Origin: Gemmatimonadota bacterium
Lineage (GTDB): Bacteria > Gemmatimonadota > Gemmatimonadetes > Gemmatimonadales > GWC2-71-9
DNA: 12,355 bases
Direction: 5' to 3'
Assembly: GCA_003220955.1 (NCBI GenBank)
Contig: QHTW01000230.1
Coordinates: 1-12,355 of the forward strand
Made by a program: the position numbers and the translations under genes. The notes under the pieces are model-generated. The model did not search any database. It saw nothing but the letters and a program-made list of their open reading frames with translations, and was not told where the DNA came from. This document shows, piece by piece, positions 5,273-11,303 of this stretch. Each line of letters begins with the position of its first letter. Position 1 is the first letter of the stretch.

Positions 5273-6442
5273 ATGACGCTCGCAAGCAGCGTACAACCGC
5301 GCGCGCTTGGACTCGCCAGATACCGCGGCGAGTTTCCCATCTTTCAGTCGAGCGTCTACCTCAACACCTGCTCGCTGGGAGCGTTGGGCGAGCGGTCTCG
5401 CCGCAAAGTAGCGGAATTCCTGGATCTATGGCAGAGCCGCGGCGCTTCCGCGTGGTACGACGTGTGGTGGGAGGCGGTGGGGGATCTGCGCGCGCGCTAC
5501 GGTCGGATCGTGAACGCGGCGGCGGGCGAGATCGCGCTCGCGCCAAGCATTTCGGTCGCGCTGAGCGCGGTCGCCGAGTCTCTCGATTACACGAAGCGCC
5601 CCAAGGTCGTCATCACGTCGCTCGACTTCCCGACGGTCGCGTATCAGTGGCTGGCGAAGGTCCGGAGCGGGGTCGAGCTCGTCGTCGTGGAGAGCCCCGA
5701 TCGCATCAGCGTGCCGGTCGAGGCGATCGCCCGAGCCGTCGACGATCGAACCGCCCTGGTCGTCACGTCCCACGTCTACTTCACGACTGGCGCGATTCAG
5801 GACATTAGACGGGTCGCCCAGATGGCGCACGCGCACGGCGCGCTCTGCCTGATCGATGCCTACCAGTCGGTGGGTCAGATTCCCGTCGACGTGCACGATG
5901 CCGGCGTCGATGCCCTCGTCGCCGGCGGCCTCAAGTGGCTGCTCGGCGGGCCCGGCATCGTCTTTCTGTACGTGCGCGCGGATGTGGCGCGCGGGCTCCA
6001 GCCAGGCATCTCCGGATGGTTTGGCCAGCGGGAGCAGTTTGCGTTCGATCCTCGAGCCCTGACGTTGCACGACGATGCGCGCCGCTTCGAGTTGGGCACC
6101 CCGGCCCTGGCGGCCGTCTACGCGCAGCTCGGCGGGCTCGAGTACATCGAGGAGATCGGAGTGCCGGCCATTCGGGCAACGACCGCGGCATTGACCGAGG
6201 ACCTGATCGCCACCGTGCGCGCCGCAGGCTTCAAGCCGAAGGTGGCCGCGGAACCCGAGCGGCGCTCCGCCATCGTGATGATCCCTATGCCGGACCCGGC
6301 GGCGAGCGTGCGGCATCTGGCGGCTGGCGGCATTATCGCCGACAGCCGGCCCGGGCACGTCCGGTTCTCGCCTTTCTTCTATAACGTGCAGGATGACCAT
6401 GTCCGAGCAACCGAGCGCCTCGCCTCGCAGCCCGCTCACTGA
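5273..6442 (+). CDS. PLP-dependent enzyme, aminotransferase class V fold
   Basis: This encodes a 389-aa cytoplasmic enzyme of the class-V aminotransferase/cysteine desulfurase/kynureninase fold. The PLP-anchoring lysine is Lys221 in AGGLKWLLGGPG. Asp195 in LIDAYQSVG should contact the pyridine nitrogen, and His167 in VTSHVYFTTG stacks on the ring. SVYLNTCSLGALG (27-39) is the usual N-terminal substrate/cofactor loop. Near the end, HVRFSPFFYNVQDD matches the family's C-terminal signature and its carboxylate-binding Arg. The usual cysteine desulfurase catalytic Cys loop is not evident, which argues against an IscS/SufS role and leaves a lyase, transaminase or kynureninase-like reaction. ATG 5273 has no ribosome site but a TATATT box 8 nt upstream. 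The 3' end overlaps the next gene by 44 bp, so it heads the long operon. Confidence 0.88.
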   Translation: MTLASSVQPRALGLARYRGEFPIFQSSVYLNTCSLGALGERSRRKVAEFLDLWQSRGASAWYDVWWEAVGDLRARYGRIVNAAAGEIALAPSISVALSAVAESLDYTKRPKVVITSLDFPTVAYQWLAKVRSGVELVVVESPDRISVPVEAIARAVDDRTALVVTSHVYFTTGAIQDIRRVAQMAHAHGALCLIDAYQSVGQIPVDVHDAGVDALVAGGLKWLLGGPGIVFLYVRADVARGLQPGISGWFGQREQFAFDPRALTLHDDARRFELGTPALAAVYAQLGGLEYIEEIGVPAIRATTAALTEDLIATVRAAGFKPKVAAEPERRSAIVMIPMPDPAASVRHLAAGGIIADSRPGHVRFSPFFYNVQDDHVRATERLASQPAH

Positions 6443-7169
6443 AGACGAACAGCTTCTCACCCCGCCGCAGGTCGTTCCGGTCGAGCGGCGCGCATCGTTC
6501 ACGAGCACCGATCCGTGGCGCGTGTGGCGCATCATGGGCGAGTTCGTCGAAGGCTTCGACACGTTGTCCGATGTGCGGAACGCCGTCACGATCTTCGGTT
6601 CGGCACGCACGTTGGAGGGTGATCGCTTCTACGCGGCGGCCCGCGAGACCTCGCGCCTGCTCGCCAAGGAAGGCTTTGCGATCATCACCGGTGGTGGGCC
6701 TGGAATCATGGAAGCGGCGAACCGCGGTGGGAAAGAGGGAGGCGGCCTCTCGATCGGCTGCAACATCGAGCTGCCGTTCGAGCAGGGTACGAACAAGTGG
6801 GTCGAGCGCTCCATCAATTTTCGCTACTTCTTCGTCCGCAAGACGATGTTCGTGAAGTATTCCACGGCGTTCATCGCCTTCCCGGGGGGCTACGGCACGA
6901 TGGACGAGCTGTTCGAGGCGCTGACCCTCGTGCAGACGGGCAAAGTAAAGCAATTCCCGGTGGTCCTGTTCGGGCGGGACTACTGGCGCGGGCTCGCCGA
7001 TTGGCTCAAGGAGCGCGTCGCGGGAGAAGGAAAGATCTCGCCGGAAGACCTGAATCTCTTTCTGCTCACCGACGACCCGAAGGAAGCGCTTGGCTGGATC
7101 ATTGACGCGCGCGAGCGCCGCACCCGGGCGTTCCGCGCCATGCAACCGATCAGCCAGTCCGCCCGATGA
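6399..7169 (+). CDS. LOG / TIGR00730-family Rossmann-fold protein (nucleotide 5'-monophosphate phosphoribohydrolase-like), intact copy
   Basis: This encodes a 256-aa cytoplasmic protein. Family signatures are ITGGGPGIMEAANRGG (96-111) and FPGGYGTMDELFE (161-173), with the conserved FFVRKTMFVKYS helix (144-155) that supplies the catalytic Arg. Characterised members split the N-glycosidic bond of nucleoside monophosphates (cytokinin-releasing LOG, PpnN). Older 'lysine decarboxylase' labels for this family are misleading. ATG 6399 is preferred over ATG 6393 because AGGA (6390-6393) lies 5 nt upstream of it. It overlaps the PLP gene by 44 bp, and its TGA overlaps the ATG of a synthase reading frame (ATGA, 7166-7169). 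The 3' part, from codon 153 on, lies in the 480-bp duplication and recurs downstream. The first 40 residues are a low-complexity Pro/Ser/Glu extension. Confidence 0.9.
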   Translation: MSEQPSASPRSPLTEDEQLLTPPQVVPVERRASFTSTDPWRVWRIMGEFVEGFDTLSDVRNAVTIFGSARTLEGDRFYAAARETSRLLAKEGFAIITGGGPGIMEAANRGGKEGGGLSIGCNIELPFEQGTNKWVERSINFRYFFVRKTMFVKYSTAFIAFPGGYGTMDELFEALTLVQTGKVKQFPVVLFGRDYWRGLADWLKERVAGEGKISPEDLNLFLLTDDPKEALGWIIDARERRTRAFRAMQPISQSAR

Positions 7170-7585
7170 CGCAAAACGAGTTCCTGCGCGGGCAGCGCAT
7201 CAATCCCAAGCCGGTCACCGGCAAAGAAACGGTCGCCGATCTCGTCGACAACGCGTTCCTCGCCTACAACGCCGGCCGGCTGGCCGAAGGCTGCCGCCTG
7301 TTTGCCGAGCGCATGCTGGAAGACGATGTGACGGAAGTATTCCACGGCGTTCATCGCCTTCCCGGGGGGCTACGGCACGATGGACGAGCTGTTCGAGGCG
7401 CTGACCCTCGTGCAGACGGGCAAAGTAAAGCAATTCCCGGTGGTCCTGTTCGGGCGGGACTACTGGCGCGGGCTCGCCGATTGGCTCAAGGAGCGCGTCG
7501 CGGGAGAAGGAAAGATCTCGCCGGAAGACCTGAATCTCTTTCTGCTCACCGACGACCCGAAGGAAGCGCTTGGCTGGATCATTGA
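7166..7585 (+). pseudogene. Truncated 5' copy of the deoxyhypusine synthase-like gene, fused out of frame to LOG sequence
   Basis: From ATG 7166 the first 56 codons are identical to the intact synthase gene at 7646. At 7334 the duplication junction switches to LOG sequence read one base out of its own frame, adding 83 unrelated Arg/Gly-rich residues before a stop at 7585. The 139-aa product would lack the NAD-binding core and the catalytic lysine, so it should not be active. Its start still overlaps the LOG stop (ATGA), so ribosomes leaving LOG would probably translate it. Confidence 0.85.
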
Positions 7586-7649
7586 CGCGCGCGAGCGCCG
7601 CACCCGGGCGTTCCGCGCCATGCAACCGATCAGCCAGTCCGCCCGATGA
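7334..7649 (+). pseudogene. Truncated 3' copy of the LOG gene
   Basis: This holds codons 153-256 of LOG, identical to 6854-7169, without the first 152 codons. The LOG frame is closed just before the junction by TGA at 7328-7330. The first usable start inside is ATG 7380 (Met168 of LOG), which would give 89 residues. The preceding G6 run at 7363-7368 might act as a weak ribosome site. It lacks the GGGPGIMEA nucleotide-binding loop, so it is inactive as an enzyme. Its stop overlaps the intact synthase start (ATGA, 7646-7649), so translating it could still feed ribosomes to that gene. Confidence 0.85.
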
Positions 7650-8782
7650 CGCAAAACGAGTTCCTGCGCGGGCAGCGCATCAATCCCAAGCCGGTCACCG
7701 GCAAAGAAACGGTCGCCGATCTCGTCGACAACGCGTTCCTCGCCTACAACGCCGGCCGGCTGGCCGAAGGCTGCCGCCTGTTTGCCGAGCGCATGCTGGA
7801 AGACGATGTGACGGTGGGGATGAGTCTCACGGGAGCCATGACGCCGGCCGGGCTCGGCATGTCGACGATCATCCCGCTCATCGAAGCGGGGTTTGTGGAC
7901 TGGATCGTGTCGACCGGGGCGAATCTCTATCATGACGCGCACTTCGGCCTTGGCATGGCGATGCATCGGGGCACGCCGTTTGCGGACGATGTGGTGCTGC
8001 GCGAGGAAGGCGTCGTCCGGATCTACGACATCTTCTTCGACTACGACGTGCTGCTCTCAACCGATCGCTTCGTGCGCGAGGTCTCCGCGCGCGACGAGTT
8101 CCAGCGGCCGATGAGCACCGCGGAGTACCACTACTTGCTTGGCGGCTACGTGCTGGAGCGCGAGCGCGCGCTCGGCTTGTCCCGCAAATCGGTGCTCGGC
8201 TCCGCCCACGCCAACGCGGTCCCGATTTACACCTCGTCCCCCGGCGACTCTTCGATCGGCATGAACGTCGCCGAGCAGGCGCTGTCGGGGAGCAAGCTGC
8301 GCTTCGATGTCAGCGCTGACGTCAACGAGACTTCCGCGATCGTGTTCTCCGCCAAGGTGCACGGCGGCAAGAGCGGCGTTCTGATCATCGGTGGCGGCAG
8401 TCCCAAGAACTTCGTGCTGCAGACCGAGCCGCAGATCCAGGAAGTGTTGGGTATCAGCGAGAAGGGTCACGACTACTACCTGCAGCTTACGGACGCGCGT
8501 CCCGACACGGGCGGACTGTCGGGTGCGACGCCGTCGGAAGCCGTGAGCTGGGGCAAGGTGGATCCCGACAAGTTGCCGGGGACCGTCGTGGCGTATCTCG
8601 ACAACACCGTGGCCTTCCCCGTGCTGGCCGCCTACGCGCTGGCCCGCCGCAAGCCCCGCAAGCTGAAGCGCCTGTACGACCGGCGTGGAGACATGATGCG
8701 CGAGCTGACCGACTCGTATCTCGAGGCGAAGGCCGATCGCGACGCGCGCGCCGAGGCGGCAACTGGCGGCCGAGCGACCTGA
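7646..8782 (+). CDS. Deoxyhypusine synthase-family protein (probable polyamine aminobutyl transferase), intact copy
   Basis: This encodes a 378-aa cytoplasmic NAD-dependent enzyme of the deoxyhypusine synthase family. The eukaryotic and archaeal enzymes move the aminobutyl group of spermidine to a lysine of eIF5A. Bacteria lack eIF5A, so bacterial members more likely make or exchange free polyamines such as homospermidine. Visible signatures are VGMSLTGAMTPAGLGMS (57-73), VSTGANLYHDAHFGLG (88-103), GSAHANAVPIYTSSPGDSSIG (185-205) and LTDARPDTGGLSGA (281-294). SEAVSWGK (297-304) follows, with Lys304 matching the lysine that forms the enzyme-imine intermediate. The catalytic core is thus complete. 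ATG 7646 overlaps the stop of the LOG fragment (ATGA). The first 56 codons lie in copy 2 of the duplication and are also present at 7166. The C-terminal tail is charged and Ala-rich. The transporter gene that follows probably starts inside its last codons. Confidence 0.9.
   Translation: MTQNEFLRGQRINPKPVTGKETVADLVDNAFLAYNAGRLAEGCRLFAERMLEDDVTVGMSLTGAMTPAGLGMSTIIPLIEAGFVDWIVSTGANLYHDAHFGLGMAMHRGTPFADDVVLREEGVVRIYDIFFDYDVLLSTDRFVREVSARDEFQRPMSTAEYHYLLGGYVLERERALGLSRKSVLGSAHANAVPIYTSSPGDSSIGMNVAEQALSGSKLRFDVSADVNETSAIVFSAKVHGGKSGVLIIGGGSPKNFVLQTEPQIQEVLGISEKGHDYYLQLTDARPDTGGLSGATPSEAVSWGKVDPDKLPGTVVAYLDNTVAFPVLAAYALARRKPRKLKRLYDRRGDMMRELTDSYLEAKADRDARAEAATGGRAT
8753..8765 (+). promoter_or_regulatory. 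Ribosome site GAGG plus candidate CTG start of the transporter
   Basis: GAGG (8753-8756) lies 6 nt before CTG 8763, an ideal spacing. From the in-frame TGA at 8706-8708 to GTG 8880 the transporter frame has no ATG, GTG or TTG. CTG 8763 is therefore the best-placed start that keeps the whole first membrane helix. Confidence 0.5.
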
Positions 8783-10298
8783 GACGCACAAGGCACCAAC
8801 TCCCACCAGGGCGTACGCTGCTTACGTCCTGGGTCTGCTGACGCTGGTCAATCTCTTCAATTATCTCGATCGCAACGTCGTGTATGCGGTGTTCGAGCCG
8901 GTGAAGCGCGACCTCCAATTGTCGGACGCCCAGCTCGGCTGGCTCGGCTCGGCGTACATCGTCGTGCTGTCACTCGCGGCGCTGCCACTCGGGGTGATCG
9001 GCGATCTCCGGTCGCGGCGCAGCGTCATCACGTTTGGCGTCACCATCTGGACGGCATCGACCGCTGCGGGCGGGTTCGTACGGCGTTTCTGGCAGCTGTT
9101 CACCTGCCGTGCCCTGGTCGGATTCGGGGAGGCCGGATACGCGCCTGCCGCGCAGGCCATTATCGCGCAGTACTACCGGGGCCGGCGCCGCGCGTTCGCG
9201 ATCGGCGTGTACTCCGTCGGCATGGCGCTCGGCGGCGTGCTGGGAATCTGGTTCGGCGGTGTCATAGCCGAGCGGTACGGATGGCGCTGGGCATTCATCT
9301 GGATGGGATTCCCGGGGCTGATTCTCGCGGTGCTCGCCTCGCGTCTGCGTGAGCTCGATCGCCGCCCGCCGCCGCCGATCCTCGAGACGCTGCAGCGGTG
9401 GTGGCAGCACGGCATGCGCGGCGTGATGTACTATGTCAGGCCGCTGGCGACCTGTGCAGGAATCGGCGCATTGCTCGCGGGATTCCTCTCCTTGTTCGAG
9501 GGGATTCCCTCACAGTTCGGCACGGCGGTGTTCGGGGTCGGCATGAGTGCGGGCATCGCTTGGACCGTCTGGCGGCTCGTTCCGCTCGCCGTCCGGCGCA
9601 CGACCGCGGCAGGCGCCGTCGCGGTGGGCGCGTTCGACGACTTTCAGGGCGCCGCGGTCCTGGTGCTCCGCACCCCGACATTGATCTGGGTGTTTCTCGG
9701 CGGCGCGATGGTGACGTTCGCCGTCAATGGGCTCATCGCGTGGGCCGCGGCGTTCATGCAGCGAGTACACGGGCTTTCGGTGGCGCGGGTCGGCGCGGAG
9801 TTCGGCGTGTGGGCGCTGGCGGGCGGCGTGCTGGGTGCGCTCGTCGGGGGCCGCTTGGCCGACCGGTTGCAGCAGCGCTGGCGCGGCGGCCGCGTGCTCG
9901 CCTCGGGTGCCGGCTTCGTGCTCGGCGCGCCCGTGTGTGCCGCACTGCTCCTGGTTCACGATCTCTGTTGGTTCGCGCCGCTGATCCTCGCGACGTATTT
10001 CCTCTATACGTGGTACAACGGACCGCTCGCGGCGGTCATTCTCGACGTCGTGCCGCCCGCCGTCCAGGCGTCGGTGCTCGGCGCTTTCGTGCTGTTCTCG
10101 CATCTCGCCGGTGACGCGCTGGCGCCGCCGCTGATCGGCTACCTGTCCGACCGCACCGGCGATCTGCGCACGGCGATGCTGCTGCTGCCGGCCGTCGGCC
10201 TGCTGGGAGGACTGGTGATACTCATTGCGTTGCAGACGGTGGCGCGCGACATGCGGCGTGTGACCGCGCTCGACATCCATGTGTCCGGCCAAAGCTGA
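8763..10298 (+). CDS. Major facilitator superfamily transporter, apparently CTG-initiated
   Basis: This encodes an inner-membrane secondary transporter of about 511 aa. The MFS signatures are clear. A first helix ends in LFNYLDRNVVYAVFEPVKRD (31-50), followed by SDAQLGWLGSAYIV (54-67), motif A GVIGDLRSRR (78-87) and a second GGRLADRLQQ copy (362-371). The start of helix 1, the FNYLDR signature and the spinster/hexuronate-like layout suggest an anion or metabolite carrier; the substrate is unknown. About 14 hydrophobic segments can be counted. The usual 12 are joined by an extra pair at about 226-246 and 253-277 in the central loop. The next possible start, GTG 8880, would delete helix 1. The frame then begins 20 bp inside the synthase gene. 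The stop is 6 bp before the ATP-grasp gene. Family confidence is high; start confidence is moderate. Confidence 0.85.
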   Translation: MAAERPETHKAPTPTRAYAAYVLGLLTLVNLFNYLDRNVVYAVFEPVKRDLQLSDAQLGWLGSAYIVVLSLAALPLGVIGDLRSRRSVITFGVTIWTASTAAGGFVRRFWQLFTCRALVGFGEAGYAPAAQAIIAQYYRGRRRAFAIGVYSVGMALGGVLGIWFGGVIAERYGWRWAFIWMGFPGLILAVLASRLRELDRRPPPPILETLQRWWQHGMRGVMYYVRPLATCAGIGALLAGFLSLFEGIPSQFGTAVFGVGMSAGIAWTVWRLVPLAVRRTTAAGAVAVGAFDDFQGAAVLVLRTPTLIWVFLGGAMVTFAVNGLIAWAAAFMQRVHGLSVARVGAEFGVWALAGGVLGALVGGRLADRLQQRWRGGRVLASGAGFVLGAPVCAALLLVHDLCWFAPLILATYFLYTWYNGPLAAVILDVVPPAVQASVLGAFVLFSHLAGDALAPPLIGYLSDRTGDLRTAMLLLPAVGLLGGLVILIALQTVARDMRRVTALDIHVSGQS

Positions 10299-10304
10299 GG
10301 TGGT

Positions 10305-11303
10305 GTGAAGATCGCCGTCATTTTCGATTCGTTGCACCCCGAGTGGGAGGATGCCGACTTCAAGCGCGAAGTCGAAGCCAAGGCGGAAGAGGCCGAATAC
10401 GACGTCGCGCGCGCCCTGTTGGCGGGTGGCCACGATGTGCTCATGATCGGTATCGGCGACGATGTCGCGCCACTGCTCACGAAGCTCGCCGCGTTCCAGC
10501 CGAAACTGTTGTTCAATGGTTGCGAGGGCTTTCGTAAGAACGCCCGGCACGAGTACGCCATCGCCGCATTGCTCGACATGTACGGCTACCGCTACACGGG
10601 ATCGTCCCCCACCGCGCTGCTCGTCGCGCGCAACAAGTCGCTCACCAAGAAAATCCTCGCCTACCACGGAATCCGCGTGCCCGCATTCGCCGAGTTCCAC
10701 CACGGCGACAAGCTCATGCGGCCATCGGAGCTGCGCTTTCCTTTGATCGTCAAGCCGTTGCTCGAGGACGCGTCGATCGGGATCGCGCAGGCGTCCGTCG
10801 TAGAAGACGACGCGAGTCTCAGCCAGCGTGTCGAGTTCATTCACGAGAAGTACCATCAAGCGGCGATCGTCGAGGAGTTGGTCGAGGGGCGCGAGGTGTA
10901 CGTGGGCCTGATCGGCAATGACGATCTGGAGGTGCTGCCGCTGACCGAGATGACGTTCGGCGAGCCCGAGATCGGCGAGCACCGGATCGCCACCTACAAA
11001 GCCAAGTGGGATGAGGAATATCGGAAGAAGAAGAAGATCAAGAACGTTTTCGCCAAAGGCGTCTCGGAGGAGCTGACGCGCCGGATCGGCGAGATCTGCA
11101 GCACCGCATTCCACGCGCTGTGGCTGCAGGACTACGGTCGTGTGGACGTGAGGCTGGCGCATGATAACGAGGTGTACGTGCTCGAAGTGAATCCCAACCC
11201 GTTCATCGCCGCCGAGCACGAACTGGCTGAGGCGGCCGAGAAATCGGGCCTCAAGTACAACGCGTTCATCCAGCGCATCGTGGACGAGGCGATGGCGCGG
11301 TGA
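10305..11303 (+). CDS. ATP-grasp ligase, D-Ala-D-Ala ligase-like
   Basis: This encodes a 332-aa cytoplasmic ATP-grasp enzyme. It would activate a carboxylate as an acyl phosphate and join it to an amine. The N-terminal domain starts MKIAVIFDSLHPEWED and carries FNGCEGFRKNARHEY (70-84) and YTGSSPTALLVARNKSLTKK (97-116), as in Ddl proteins. The ATP-grasp core shows FPLIVKP (Lys150), VEELVEGREVYVGLIG (189-204), GRVDVRL (Asp281) and LEVNPNPF (Glu294, Asn296) for magnesium and ATP binding. A lysine-rich stretch, EEYRKKKKIKN (237-247), sits where Ddl has its substrate loop, so the substrate probably differs from D-alanine. GTG 10305 follows GAGG (10297-10300) by 4 nt. The stop overlaps the next start (GTGA, 11300-11303), which implies coupling to the zinc-ribbon protein. 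The exact substrates are unknown. Confidence 0.88.
   Translation: MKIAVIFDSLHPEWEDADFKREVEAKAEEAEYDVARALLAGGHDVLMIGIGDDVAPLLTKLAAFQPKLLFNGCEGFRKNARHEYAIAALLDMYGYRYTGSSPTALLVARNKSLTKKILAYHGIRVPAFAEFHHGDKLMRPSELRFPLIVKPLLEDASIGIAQASVVEDDASLSQRVEFIHEKYHQAAIVEELVEGREVYVGLIGNDDLEVLPLTEMTFGEPEIGEHRIATYKAKWDEEYRKKKKIKNVFAKGVSEELTRRIGEICSTAFHALWLQDYGRVDVRLAHDNEVYVLEVNPNPFIAAEHELAEAAEKSGLKYNAFIQRIVDEAMAR

Larger units (their letters stand above)
6854..7814 (+). repeat. Exact 480-bp tandem duplication spanning the LOG / deoxyhypusine synthase boundary
   Basis: Bases 6854-7333 are repeated without a mismatch at 7334-7813; the match holds through 7814 because of a shared G. Copy 1 begins in LOG codon 152 and ends after codon 56 of the synthase. 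Copy 2 therefore joins synthase codon 56 back to LOG codon 153, out of frame by one base. Next to the breakpoint both parent sequences carry AAGACGATGT (6840-6849 and 7320-7329). The period is a multiple of 3. Complete identity means a very recent event or an assembly artefact. Confidence 0.95.

Noticed and set aside
6393..6398. ATG 6393 as LOG start
   Set aside because: The AGGA ribosome site overlaps this codon and is better spaced for ATG 6399. The difference is only two residues.
6399..7169. Lysine decarboxylase function for the LOG-family gene
   Set aside because: The GGGPGIMEA and PGGYGTMDE motifs define nucleotide phosphoribohydrolase-like proteins. No PLP-binding decarboxylase motif is present.
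6854..7814. Insertion sequence or other mobile element as the cause of the 480-bp repeat
   Set aside because: The unit contains only parts of the two resident genes. There are no terminal inverted repeats, no transposase and no target-site duplication.
8880..8882. GTG 8880 as transporter start
   Set aside because: It would remove the first membrane helix and the FNYLDR signature, which are clearly encoded just upstream in the same frame.
9510..11219. 569-codon open frame on minus
   Set aside because: It lies antisense to the transporter and ATP-grasp genes, whose signatures are unmistakable. Its His/Arg/Gln-rich, repeat-like composition is typical of shadow frames in GC-rich DNA.
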